From Cubamyces lactineus (lineage: Eukaryota > Basidiomycota > Agaricomycetes > Polyporales > Polyporaceae): DNA of 64,000 nucleotides. The DNA lies in contig JACDTU010000011.1 in assembly GCA_022376465.1 (NCBI GenBank), positions 1,178,001-1,242,000 on the forward strand, written 5' to 3'. The notes under the pieces are model-generated. The model was not told the origin of the DNA and did no database searches. It saw only the letters and a list, made by a program, of their open reading frames with translations. This document shows positions 10,451-22,934 of this stretch, one piece after another (position 1 is the first letter of the stretch; every line of letters starts with the position of its first letter). The position numbers and the translations under genes are program-made.

Positions 10451-11230
10451 CTTTCCTGGAGCCTCCAGAGGGCCCCTGGAGATGCAGTGCAGCTGCACAG
10501 TAGTATGTTGGCTGGAGCTGCAATCAGCAATCACTGCTGTCAAACTAACTAAATCAGCTAGAACAATTTGTTTTTGATATTAGCATATTCATTTGCAACC
10601 ATTCATTACTGTAGCTTGGTAAAATGCTACATTGTGCTACAACAGCTATATACCAACTGCCATCTTGATCACATCTCTTCTACTGTACTCTCGGTCAATA
10701 TACATGCACCACTGCTGTCAAAGATATATGAGTTTGAAGGAAAAAGAGGCTTGAACAGCTTTGTGAACTTCTCAACTTGTGGCAATGGGAGCTCAATCAT
10801 CAAGTCAATCCCCCACCCCCTGTGGCTGCCAGGGAGCACATTGTCCTGTTGAGAAGCCTAGCCCTCATATCATTGCTAACTCTGTCATAGCAAAGGACAA
10901 GTCCTCATGCTGTTGTCAGGATTTGTGGGCAGCATTGGCATCCCTTAATATTTTTGAAGCTAAAGGGCTCTGTGAGAGCACAAGGGGATGTCTCAACTTC
11001 ATGCCACTGTGCAAACTTACCTCAATATTTCTGAGCTGCGCTCGCTTTGCAGCACCCCTCCTGCAATCAAGCGAGGCAGGCATCAGCATGTTCCTTATCA
11101 GCCCTAAGACATGCAACATATGCAGCATGCTCTTTAGCCCTCTATTGCAGTAAGCATGCTAGGCAAATTCACAGTATCTACAGACATTATATTCAGTAAG
11201 CTACTCGCCTCAAGCACAATGCAGACAGCT
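10451..11230. other. No gene seen
   Basis: Low-complexity, decayed sequence with several short ORFs on both strands and no recognisable domain. It may include upstream parts of the copia remnant that follows. Confidence 0.4.
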
Positions 11231-11231
11231 C

Positions 11232-11790
11232 CATTGAGCGGTGCAAGGGCCATGTTGTCGTCAAGGGCTTCTCCCAATGTCCAGACTTTGACCACAACAA
11301 GATCTTTGCTTCTACACCTAAATGTGCATCAATTTACACCATTCTTGCAGTAGCAGCCCTGGAGGGCCTCAGCTCAAGTCTGTGAACATCTCCTCCACCT
11401 ATCTGAATGGCAAGCTCAAGGAGGAGGTCTACATGAAGCAGTCTGAGGGCTTTGAGTAAGAGACACCAGACTGGGTATGGTGCCTGATGAAGGCAATCTA
11501 TGGCCTTAAGCAGGCTGGCTGCTGCTGGCACAAGACACTGTGAGGTGCTCACCAAGCTGGGCTTTGATCGCCTGGTCTGCAAGTACAGTGTCTGGGTCTA
11601 CTTCCGTGATGGAGTGCACATCATCCCTGTCATTGTCAATGACACCACCATTGCTTTCAACAAAAAGGATGCCATCCAGCATATCCAAGAATGAGCTGCA
11701 TGTGCACTTCCCCTCTTGCCCAATGATACTGCCTATACACTGTAGTACAAAGGAGCTGTTGACATCCTACCTTGCTCTTGTATAAGGCTT
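11232..11790 (+). pseudogene. Ty1/copia reverse transcriptase remnant
   Basis: Plus-strand reading across frames gives typical copia RT blocks: VVKGFSQCPDFDHNKIFAST, then TILAVAALEG, LNGKLKEEVYMKQSEGFE, WVWCLMKAIYGLKQAG, and VLTKLGFDRLVCKYSVWVYF with a decayed VDDMTIA-like block (VNDTTIAFNKKDAIQHI). Frameshifts and stops separate the blocks. In intact relatives this domain copies the element RNA. No LTRs, integrase or gag were found nearby, so it is an isolated fossil. Confidence 0.85.
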
Positions 11791-12545
11791 GGGCTCCGTC
11801 CAGAGGGTGAAAGCATCATTGACAAGGAGAGGTGGACACCCTGTCAACCCACAGTGTCACCCCACCCCCTGTCCCATGATTGCTCCATTAAGTTCTCAGT
11901 CATTTTGCACAACTAGTATATATGATGTCTTGAGTATATAGTGTGCACACTGAACTACCAAATGCACAAATAATCAGGAGGAGTCAATTGGTCAATCTTG
12001 AGATATTTGAGTATGAATCTAGCACAGTGGTTTGTAGTCACTTAAGTCATGACAAATAGTTGCACAAAGTTGGGATACAAAAGATACCAGGTTTGGTAAT
12101 GAGTGTGATGGCCCTTAGCAGCCTTCAAGGTTTGTAACAATGAAGGGAATCATAGCGCTTCCGAATAAAGGCCACATCCAGGCAATACCACTCCTCCTCC
12201 AAAGCGGCCCACAGTAGTGTTGCTGTGGAGTGAAGGTGATCTTGAGGTGCCTCAAGGTATATATACCCTAAGGTGGCTCATGTGATGAAGATGCAAGAGC
12301 TATGGCTTCGAAGCATTGGATGCAAACTTGGATGGGGTGTAGAATGCCCTGTAGGCCAGCTTATGACAACATAGACTGATATATCAGTGTAGATAGAATG
12401 TACTATGCCTGTTCCCCAAATGGATCATGTACTACTGTGAGGAAGTTGTCCGAATTGCCTGAGCATGGAGACTTGGAAGCCTTCAATGGTGTCACTAGAG
12501 GATCCAGTCACATCTCGTCCTCCTCAGTGTTTGCATGAACACCCA
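11791..12545. other. No gene seen
   Basis: Decayed sequence between the copia fragment and the Plavaka element, without recognisable coding or structural features. Confidence 0.4.
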
Positions 12546-12568
12546 CATCAGTACTTTTCAAAAGATCT
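12546..12568 (+). repeat. Candidate Plavaka left TIR
   Basis: About 20 of 23 bases match the reverse complement of 18725-18747, and it is followed by a cluster of TCAGA-type subterminal motifs. Confidence 0.6.
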
Positions 12569-12674
12569 AAGCATCTGGCAGGATTATATGCCAGACCAAT
12601 TAGATGCTCAGACAGCTCAGAGACGTCAGATTTCAAGTCAAAGGTCAGAGATCACAGTGTAGGAAGCATACAAT

Positions 12675-15440
12675 CTACAATATTATTCCGTGCACATGGC
12701 AGTCTGCATACCAGTTAACGTAGTACCGTTTGAACGCATCTAATGAATCAGCATAATCAAAATCCGAGGGAAGGAAGGTAGTATCGTAAACACCAATGAG
12801 ATGACAAGCACAAACTACAGATTCAATGGGTACAACGTCCATCACCCTCATGCCGTCGCCGTCTTCCTTGGGTTGAATGACCCACATGCCCATCACTTCA
12901 TCAGGGGCGTCACCGTCAAGCACAAACCATTCAACAAAAGCGCAATGGTGCAGAGCCCCATCATGAACAAATGAAACAAATGCACGTACACAGGCCACTG
13001 TCATGCCATCCATGCCAACACCCTCCTCTCCGGTACTCACGAGTACTATATCGTAGCGACCAGCGCTACCAAACCAGGCTGGTGTGCAGCGAATGATCTC
13101 ATGATGCATCCCATTTGGACCGGCCTGCTCGCTCGGCACATAGAATGTTGCTGATGCATTGTGATAGACAGATATGCGCCTGCCAGTCCAGAGATATGGG
13201 AGCTCCTCCAGCTCGACGTTGTCGACATCTTCATCCGGGTGCTCCACCTGGAATAGGAAACAGCGTATGTGCAAGAAAACTTGAGGTTGCTGCAGAACCT
13301 CTGGGAGATCGACCAGCTTGATGGTGTATGCTGACACTTGATTAGCATGACCAAGCAACTGCCAGTGATCAGTATGCGGATATAATGTACCCAGATACTT
13401 GCTGAGATGCACCTGTGCTTCTGCGGGTGCATCATCAGCTGCCATAGTGTCAGCCAGAGCACAAAAATGTTCATTGACTTGGTTCTCCTTCTTCATGGGT
13501 GCATCGTGACCATGAGATAGCAAGGAGTGGGTTAGAACATCCTTGTACAGCATGTTTCAGCAGCTGAATTCGACTTGCACTGCAGCGAGTTTACTGAGTC
13601 GCATGTTCCTGCGAATGATCTGACCAAGCGGGTTGCGGTGGCTTGAGGCTCACCATGGCCGCTTGACTGCAGAGATGTGGCGTGACCCGGTGATGGACGA
13701 GCAGAGACTGTTAGGTGAGCCGAAGAGCTGTATACTATGAATGTAGTGATCGAGCGCATGTTGCCGCAGCAGTGCAAAGCCATTGGGACGGATGCCGGAG
13801 TCCAGGAAGCTTGTACGCAGCTTGTGGAAACGCCCGAGGAGTTTGTCCATGGCATGAAGAGTGAATGAATCGTGAGATGAGTGCCACACTAGGTAGCAGA
13901 AATTGAGGAAAGCGGTCAAACACTGGACAATACAGTCTGGGACGTGCCCAGCAATGGCAGGAATAAAGATATAGGTGCACATGTGTGAGTAACTCGGATG
14001 GCTGATGGTCACTGTTTCGTTAGGTTGCACCTTCATCAACACCTTCGAGTTGTCGCCAGTCCATAGTTTGAAGTTGTGGCCTTGAGGGAACTGACGCAAG
14101 CCCGGAAACATAGGAATGGCAGAAAACCTAAAATCACCATGATTAGCAGACACCAAAGACCGAGATGTGAGGGCAGAGAGGCTGATTTACTGGCGATCAA
14201 TATCATCAAGGATGCGTGCTGCATCATGTTCGCTGTCTGTAGTTGCCATGATGTAATTGAGCACCCACTGAACAAGGTGGTCTTTGAACGTGCCCTTGAT
14301 CATCTGGTGCAAGATGTCTGGCGTGAGGGGTTCATGAATGTCTGCATGTGGGAAGAACTCCGTGAATGGCTGCATGACAAAGATTAGAGAGTAGTACTGA
14401 CATACATATAGATGCTAAATTACCTTGATGTCAGAGTTCACACCAAATACATCCCACAATTGATCAGTGTTGTAAGCTTTTCTGATGGCCTCTGTGTGCG
14501 CACGGAAGCAGTTGGGACCCTTTGTGAACTCAGCTTCAAGGTTAGCCAGGCATCTATACATGTAGGTTAGCACCATAACAAGGGAGAGGGGAGGCATGCT
14601 GACATACCGAGGACACCATCCTTGTACAATACTAGCGAGGTAGACTTGCTCAGGATAATCCACAATGAACGGCCCGAGCTCGAAGATTGCACTGCGATAA
14701 TGGCCATCAGGGCACCGTAGGATGTGCGGAGCTAGCATCCCCGCTTTGAGAGGCTCAAGGATCTTGATGAGGGAGCCATGCATGATTCAGCCATCTTTTG
14801 AATACTCAGAACTTGTTGTTGTTCTCCCATTCATGTGCAGCTGAAAGATTGGTTAGTACAGTATGACAACGTTGGACATGGTATGACTGCGGTGTACCAT
14901 GTGGGATGGGCAGGAATGCCACAGGTACTACACTGTCACGGTGGGAGCGCCGCATGTCGTTATGGATGTTCCCTAGAGACATATAGACGGGGTGGAATGC
15001 TTGATTCCCCGTAGCAATGCTGACCGTAGTCTTGTCGGCACCAAGAACGATGGGAGTGAGCATAGTACTGTCAGCTCCTGGGACTGTCTCCGCAATGGTA
15101 TCCTATGAATGTTGGCTGAGGTCAGTATGATCGGATGTGTCGATGTGACCATCACTCACCGCTTTCTTGAACGCCCAGTGGTCTGACATGAGATTGGAGA
15201 CACGGCGGCAGTTTGGCGCAGTGTACTCCTCATATGGCACGTAATCAAACTTCCCATCGAAGTCCGGGCTTGCTGTGAGGGCTACAGCAACCTGCAAGAT
15301 ATTGTGGGCATGGAGGTAATAAACGGTGCGAGTCTCCTCGTAGATGAGCTGCGCATACTCAAAGGAGGGACTCGCGGGGAAGGGTGTCCAGTTGATATCG
15401 TCTGGCAGCGGGAATGGAGGCTGGTCTCATGGGACGGGGT
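12675..15440 (-). pseudogene. Plavaka transposase, multi-exon, broken
   Basis: Minus-strand exons give the characteristic Plavaka order: a conserved N-side block (DDINWTPFPASPSFEYAQLI, about 15430-15340), LMSDHWAFKKA, VLGADKTTVSIATGNQAFHPVYMS with VVPVAFLPIP, then CPDGHYRSAIFELGPFIVDYPEQVYL and IVQGWCPR, then LTPDILHQMIKGTFKDHLVQW, PGLRQFPQGHNFKLWTGD, IRPNGFALLRQHALDHYI and GSPNSLCSSITGSRHISAVK, and a C-terminal SLDAFKRYYVNWYAD. Short introns are visible, for example 15159-15103 (57 bp). Stops at about 13650 and 13556 look like CGA-to-TGA changes, and a stop plus frameshift occurs near 14810-14780. The N-terminal zinc-finger region expected in the family was not found. Confidence 0.88.
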
Positions 15441-15881
15441 TGCCAGCTGGATCACATGGCTGTGCTACTCAATGGAAACGTCCGAAATTAGCATGGGAGG
15501 CATGCTACCGGTGCTTGAGATTGCATACCTCTGAGGCAGGGGTGATACCAGAATGTAGAACGCGGCAGTGGGGGTTTGGGATGCTGGTGAACGAGACGGC
15601 GATGTGAATAGTAACTGCAGCTGGTGGCCAACGTTCGTGGTGCAGGGCACAACTGACATTGCCTAGCCATTTCAAGAAGAGAGCGATGAGAGTGAGAGGT
15701 AGCAATGAGGGTCTGACGAAGGAACAGTATGCAGACAAGAAGTTCACGAGCAACAGGCGCTTGCTTAATCCCGAACTCTATTTTCTAGTTCCCAATGAGC
15801 GATGAATGCTCTCTCATCTTGTCCTCGTCCTAAGCCCACATCCTGTGAAGCTCCACCAAAAACCCGGCATCTGAGCCTACA

Positions 15882-18463
15882 ATGGGTCGCCGTAAAGCCA
15901 AAGCTCCGACATGCACGGCCAATCATGCTCCACTGGCAGCAGCTGAGAACACGAGTCCTCATCCTCCTGCCAACGCTCACTTGGATGCCCCCCTTGACAA
16001 TGACCCCAACACCTCCAAAGACCCTCCGAATAGACCTCATGCCTCATTCAAACCGTCTTTGCAGGTATAATTGAATCTCCATTTTATCTACAAAGACGCG
16101 AAAGGATACTCACTGATGACTCCAACAGCAGGAACCCGATGCAGCTCATAGCCATGGTGGGCCTACACATCAGTATGGCACACGAGCATCCAACCAGATA
16201 TGGTGCCCTAGCCTGGATGCAGGTCTTGCCAGACAAACCCGCGCAGAAGTCAGTGCAAAGGCACAAGCGAAGCGGGACGCGGTCGCTGCAGCTCAGGCTG
16301 CAAAGCTTGCTCAAGAGAACACAGATTAGGCTCTCAACGCGGCTCGTAAAGACTAACCCCCTACGCACAGCCCAGTGATCAGTGGCTAGAAGATGCCTAT
16401 GGGGATCCCTCCCATTCAAATTCCAATGCCAGTGCAACACTGCACACCACCGCCCAAGCAGCCAGCGATGCATCAGATGCCGAACATGATGATTATGAAG
16501 AACAAGTGGATGAGATTGAATGGAATCGCCTACGGGACACTGAAGATCACGCAATGGCTGTTGACGAGGATGAGGGCTTATTGGGAGTGCCCAAGACGCT
16601 GCACAGGTCATCGGAGTCGACTAGCGATAGCAGGAATAGGGCGAACATGGTATGTACAGTGCCACTCTCACACCAAAACCTCTCTTACCATCAAATGTGT
16701 CTCCCATATAGCTCACACCTGCTCAGAAAAAGGTTCTCAAATGCAAGAATGTTCAGGGTGACCTCGAGCGTCACTGTGCTGTGGTCTCAGCTCAGATGGA
16801 TACCCCTGCGAAGCCAAGAGGAGCTCAGTAAGTGCGCTGTTTCCTCTCCTACACCATTTACCGAGTACGTTTGCAGACGTGCTACCAAAGCAAGACATTG
16901 GCTCCGATCTCCCCATCATCTACCACGGGGAGTGCCTTTTGAGCTAATTGGCGCAAGGACCTTCAAGATGCGACACATTCAACGCCCTCGCTATCCACGC
17001 CACCTTAGAAGCGATTTACTGCGGCGAAGCCTCGCTCAGGCGGTAAGTCACAACACCTACACCATGTACATAGGCTGACATTATGCTCTGTATAGCGGCC
17101 ACGAAAGCACTGGCTAAAAAGTACTCTTGCACTGAAGACAACATCGATGTCGAACCTCTAGGAGGGTTTACTAACTGCGACCTTCGTGCACGACGCCCCG
17201 CCAAGACTCCATGCGACAAGCCACAGCCGAGGCCCATTGACACGCACAAGGTATGAGCCACTCGGACCTACGCTAACGCGCTTCCACTCATCTCTGTTCG
17301 CCGTCTGATTATTCACAGATGGTTGACTTCATTGAAGTGTTGGAGTCTGAAGAAGGTGCAGCTGGCCAGAAGCGGCACTGTGTGAGCAAACCGCGACCGC
17401 TTGAGCAGAAGGTTACACCATCCCCGAAGAAGCCGAGCAGACCAAAGTGCCAGAGTCACGAGTCAGACTGCGACAGTGACGATGAGAAGGCATCGCTGGC
17501 CTACAAGGCGCTCCCGCAGTGGGTCAAGCTGGACATCAAGACGAAGATTGTTCCCTCTATCTGTGATCACCTTGGTGCCCAATCCGACCCGTGGTCCCTC
17601 AATACAGATGAAATGCCATTCGTACAGCTCATCCAAATGCTCTTGGACCAGGTATTTCCTGAATGACAACATCAAATCGACGTTGGTGACCAGATCTATG
17701 CGTGGGTGAGTCCTCCGAATCTATCCACTGTCGATGTTTTATGCCTAACGATCCTTGCTACACAGTGCCAACAGCAAGTCTATGAATGGCGGTGTGATTT
17801 CCAGAAGGCAGCAATTGCAGTAGTCCAGGCAGACATTGCTGGTCGCAAAGCGAACATGAAGCTCTCTGAGCGCGCCCGCAGTGCTCATGGGATTCGGGAG
17901 TGGCATAACGACGCGCTGATGTGTGGAGGGGAAGCAGTCTATGGGGAGCCTGACATTGCTGTGGTACATTTTGTGATGGCGATCTGCTGGGCTGCAGACA
18001 TTGCTCACAATCCCCGCAGCCAGAAAATGTGCGCAAGAGCCTGCAATCCAAGTATGTCCTCAAGGTGCTTGCTCTCACGCATCTGGGGCGCATGACCTCC
18101 TCGAAATTGGACGAGGACTATCCCAGCGGTGCACTGGCGCTAGCAGCGATGGCGGTGAGTTCAAGCTGTCCTTCACCAGATTACTGTACATGCTAACTGA
18201 TGCTTCAGGTGCAACGCACATTTCAATCACGCAGGGACGACCAACCCCGCGGCCTGAAGCCCATGGAATTCTCATCAACAAATGTTCGTGAGGCCACCGG
18301 CTTCTGGCGGGACAAGGCTGTGAAGGAGCTCCTCGAGAAGCTTCACCGCTTCGACCAACTGCTCGAGAACACCGTCGCGCTCATTGAGACACCAGCAATC
18401 AAGACCCGAAGCCCAGCAGGGCGCAAAAGCTTTGGCCCTCGATATGTATGTGCGCGAGCGTAG
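15882..18463 (+). pseudogene. Plavaka partner gene, unknown function, decayed
   Basis: A divergent plus-strand reading with several exons. It starts MGRRKAKAPT with a Pro/Ala-rich segment, then an Ala/Lys-rich helix (AKRDAVAAAQAAKLAQ), an acidic EEQVDEIEWNRLRDTEDHAM segment, DFIEVLESEEG (17319), a KPSRPKCQSHESDCDSDDEK linker, ALPQWVKLDIKTKIVPSICD and LGAQSDPW, then a helical C-terminal part including GALALAAMAVQRTF and REATGFWRDKAVKELLEKL. Similar proteins accompany Plavaka transposases in mushroom genomes (from memory, not searched). Frames break several times. Function unknown; from position it would be an element-encoded partner of the transposase. Confidence 0.65.
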
Positions 18464-18724
18464 TAGCTCCCCTCTCATCCAGCTGTAATGAGCCTTCATG
18501 TACCAAATTAGTGCAAAAATGCGAATAGCTGTTGATTGACCGTACTCTACATGAAAATGTCTGAAATATATGGGACATTTGAGAACATCTGAATTGTCTG
18601 AGATGGGTCAAGACTACAATTGTGGTCTACTCTGGACTTGTAAAAGTCAGTATCTGACGCCTGGAGGTCTGATTGCTCTGGTTGCGGTCTGAAGGCTTCT
18701 GAGAGGTCTGAGCCAGACTTTGCC

Positions 18725-18747
18725 AGACTTTTTAAAAAGTACTGATG
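18725..18747 (-). repeat. Candidate Plavaka right TIR
   Basis: Inverted partner of 12546-12568, preceded by many GTCTGA/TCTGAG motifs from about 18558. Confidence 0.6.
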
Positions 18748-19950
18748 CAACCATGTGGAGCTTGACTTGCACATCCCTTGCTTAAGTGAATGCTTGAGAA
18801 CTTACAATATCTCCATCATGACTACAACAAGCCCGGTCCAGTGCAGGGTGTCCGTCTCATACTGGAGGTGGGGACAGGAAAGATATCCACTACAACATGG
18901 TAGAAGTGAGGGAACCTGACCACTGAGTCCCGAGGTGGATGAGTCAGACGCACCCATTAAGCACTGTTCAATATACCTGCCAGTATTTGATGAGAGATAT
19001 GGGTTTCTGCTTGTTTAACCCGTTCTGTGGCAGTTGCCTGTTCCTCTGCAGTCCACTCCTCGAGATATTGAAATTTTATGTGGGATTTGAGGACTAGATG
19101 AGGAGAAGATGCACAACATCATCCTGCCTTTGAAGATCAGAACCATTCTGACTTGACAACATTGATAGCCTATGACCAGGTTAGTAATCTGCATGATCTT
19201 TATAGGACCTACACACACCTAATCGTCTGCAGCGATCCACTCAGTGATGCAGTCCTCCAAATCACTTCGAGAGTACAGAATATCTGCAGCTGGCGCCCCA
19301 CTGTTGGCTGCTCCATGCATGGATGTGGGACCCGATGTGTAGGTGAGCTGTTCTCAGCCCTTCAGCCGGTTTGTGATACACAGTCCGGCCAGGCCTCCTC
19401 ATGATATCGCTGCATATGCTTGCAGATTGCAGTCATTTGGTCCCCTTGGTTTAGCCATAACTTCCAGCTAGTGTTCTCCACATTCCTGTATGCCAAGATC
19501 AGTCACAGATAAGTGATAAATATCACACATTTGTTAGTAAAAGGACAACTTGCATACAGAATCTACATGCCACTCGAGGGTACATCTCTTCATCCGGAGG
19601 GGATGATCCCCTTCTGTGGCATTGATCCGGTAAATGACCCACCAAACATCAGTGGACCCTCTGAGCTAGGCTTCTAACAGGCAGTTAAAAAGGATTGTAG
19701 GGATCCGATGAGGGTGCAGTGTCCACGTAACCGGATGAGCCAGAGCGAGCAGCAGGGTATGGAGCGATCAGCTGAGCATCATATACAAGTGGCCAAGATG
19801 AGAAAGTAACACAAATGGTTGAGATGGGCTGTACAAAGAGGCATAGTTGCAAAGACACTGGGGAGGATTCCCTGCACTGCAGTGGCCGCATCTCCAGTAA
19901 GATGGGAAGTTCATGTCTGTGACTGTAGCATATCAAAACTGTCAGAGTAC
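18748..19950. other. No gene seen
   Basis: Decayed sequence with short ORFs on both strands and no recognisable domains. Confidence 0.4.
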
Positions 19951-19959
19951 AATCCCTGG

Positions 19960-20450
19960 TGGATTTAACTACTGTCTCTACATTGCAAATGGTCAAACTT
20001 GTACACCTCCATTGTCAAATGTGCCCTACAACCGTGGATGGGAGGAAAGTTACACTGAAATCTGTGGAGCAAGCTGTTACTGGATGCCGGTTGCAGTCGT
20101 CGCTTTGCCTCTCTTCACATACAATGTATTGCAAGCTGTCAAATGCCCCCTTTGTTGATAATGCATGGCTGGCCAGAACAGGGTTTCTGGTCATACAGGT
20201 TGCCTGTCTCCCGATAGGTTTGCAAGACTCGCCAGACTATCTTGCGGTTGCAGCAGACAGTACGGGCGATTTCGCTGATGGACATCCATTGCCTGCCCCT
20301 CCTCTAGTGTGAATCTCCCCACTGGCACCTCACTGTCTGCTAGCAGTATGCCAACAAGATGCTGACTTTTCTGAAAGGCCAGGCAGCCAGCTTCCTCTGG
20401 CCTATCAACCTCGGGCTTAATCATTTGCATTAACAATATGACCCAGCATC
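19960..20450 (-). pseudogene. Tc1/mariner transposase N-terminal remnant
   Basis: Minus-strand reading through about 20285-20150 gives a paired-type helix-turn-helix, MSISEIARTVCCNRKIVWRV followed by LQTYRETGNLYDQKP, typical of the DNA-binding N-terminus of Tc1 transposases. The continuation to about 19960 reads only as scattered fragments such as QQLAPQISV. The catalytic core was not found. It belongs to a different Tc1 lineage from the element at 8736-10240. Confidence 0.65.
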
Positions 20451-22934
20451 ATGACCATCAGATCGACCTGTAACTGCATGAGGATTCTGTACACTATTGA
20501 TTGATTACTCCTCCCCTAGTGGGGTCAGTCTCTCTTAAGGTTTCCCTGAGCTGTAAAGATGGCTTACCATCCTGACTCTGGGTGATGTGGGCTCAACCTG
20601 ATGCCGGCAGCCAGCTGGGATTCAGACACATTTTCCCAAACTTTGGTGGATAAAGTAGGGATGGATACCTTAGGTGTTTCCCAATTCTACTAGCAATGAC
20701 AGCTTCAAATAGCTCTCTTGATTTTGAATCATGGTGCCGCTATGTGTAGGGAATCTTGACTGCAGTGAATTGTGCAGCACAGGCGCCAAAGAGCATAGCC
20801 AGGGCAGGAGAGATCAAGCTGAGGGGGAAATAGGCTGCCAGATTGTAGATACCATTGCATGCAGAATACTCTAGGACAGGAAAACTTGGGCAAAGTATTC
20901 ATACAGCTGCAGGTATTCTATCTCAGAACACGATCTGATGAGGACTTCAGTGCTGAGGGAATGACCAACTTCGAAAAGGGAGAAAAATGAACCAAGTATA
21001 CATGATTGAGAACTGCCTGTCTTGCAGCCTGGGGTCCAATGGATCTGGAGCAGTCACAACAAATGGGGTGCACTATGAAGGGCAATGGAGACTATGCTTT
21101 AGAAAGGAATATGGAGGTGCAGAGCTACAGACAATTTAATGTGGAGACAGGGGTGCAAAACAAAAGCTTATACCATGGCGGAAAGTGTGACCTGGACCTC
21201 TTCCAATGTAAACTGAGATACACTGGACACAAGGCTGTCCAGTCATGACATGGGAGTTCACAGCTGCGTTTGATGGCCTAAGAATGATAGCAAACATGAC
21301 AAGCTTCTTGTCCACAGGTTGTGCAAATTTATCTGTGCAAGAACAATATGAAGTTGCAGAAGTCTACATCAGAAATCATTCTAGACATTATACAACTTGC
21401 CACATAGAACTCTCAGTGTAAATTCTTGTTCTTTGAAGAGTATGGTGTCACATTCTCTAGAGCCTTGCAGGATGTCCAGTTCCTCAAGGACCAGCTGCCA
21501 CCAGCAATGAGTGGCAATGCATTGTACTCCCATTTTACTACACTCACAACCATACCCACCAACAGTCATCTATTGGCAAAGCCCTGTGGCACCATTTCAT
21601 CACTGTCATCATTTTGTGTGAGAACATGCAACAACCACCCAGGTCTCACCTAATCCGAGCCTTATTATGCCTGATACTGCGACATACGGATGAGCCTAGT
21701 TAGGCTTCCCTCCTGCTGAGCCATCCCCCCAGCCTTTGCCCCAGGTGTTCCCAGATACAGCTTACCATCTTCAGTACCCTCCCGGGATCAATGGCATAAT
21801 TCCTTTGCCATTGTTCCCCAATGTTTCCCGCCTGTAGCCGCCTGTAGTCTAGAACTCCCAGCTCCCACATCAGGAAGAATATTGGGTGGCCCATGAGCTT
21901 GCTGCATGTAACTGCTCCTCCCGCCCATGAGGCATGCCTTATGGTGTTGCTCCTTCCCACCTCCTACGGATTGTTGTGCTTACAGTGCACAGCAGCCATA
22001 CTGCACAGTTGTTGATATTGGATACATAGAAATTATTCCATGAGCAAGACAAAACTTTGCCCCTGAAAAGTGACATCTAGTACTATGGTAGGCATGTGCA
22101 ATCTTGCACCTCCTCAGGCCAGGTTGTGATAGGCCGTCATCATCATGCTAATCACTGTTAGAAAGCTTATTATTCTATGGCAGGGCAAAGTATGCACTTG
22201 TGATACTTGACCACACCCTGGACCCCTTTCCACTGCATGCAAGGCCTCAACTTCCACTTCAAGCAATGGGATGAAGATAAGTATGCTACTCGGTAAGTCT
22301 CCTGATCTCATGTTGAGGCCCACACCTTTACATTGATCCTCACCTTCTTAGTCAACAACTCCAGGCAGTGCTCACCCATTGTCTCAGAGCACACATTTGA
22401 AGTTGGTCAGCTTCAGATACAGCTTAGCATCAATGATGGGACATCCAAAAGTGGCTCACACAAGAGAAGAAGGCCTCCTTTCTGGACGGTGCAACAAGCC
22501 TCAGGGCCAAGTTCTAGAGATGGCCTATGTCCAGGTTCTCCTTAACCATTGCCAAGTCAAGTAAATTGATCGTAGTGTTCCTGTCCCTGTACAATATTGA
22601 ACTGCTCTACCTCAAATCAGTGCAGCACAACTGGCTGCTGATTGTGAACCTCATTTTAACCCGGACATGCAGCACACCTGCAATATACAAGCTTCATGGC
22701 CCATAGTGTGTAACAAACTCACTCACTACAAGAGGTTGGCAATTTTAAGACAAAACTTACTCAGTCTTCACTTGGTACATTTTACCCAGTGAACTCAAAT
22801 CACCTCTGATCTTAACCCCTTGCCATGTCATAAGTGAAGACTGTTCCCCTTGACCTACTCACTGATAGTCTCCAATTACATGAGTACATGTCCCTCCCCA
22901 TCCTCCGTTCCTCTTTCACTCACCATTTTCATCA
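20451..22934. other. No gene seen; decayed repeats
   Basis: About 2.5 kb of low-coding sequence. ORFs of 60-86 codons occur on both strands with no recognisable motif. Confidence 0.4.

Larger units (their letters stand above)
12546..18747 (-). mobile_element. Plavaka-type DNA transposon, decayed (~6.2 kb)
   Basis: Two divergent gene remnants (transposase on minus, partner gene on plus) sit between candidate terminal repeats. The left end at 12546 reads CATCAGTACTTTTCAAAAGA; the reverse complement of the right end at 18747 reads CATCAGTACTTTTTAAAAAG. Next to both ends are clusters of a short motif, TCAGA/CAGAC on the left (12580-12655) and GTCTGA/TCTGA on the right (about 18550-18730), i.e. 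inverted subterminal repeats as in CACTA-like elements. I could not find a clear target duplication, so the ends are tentative. Confidence 0.75.
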
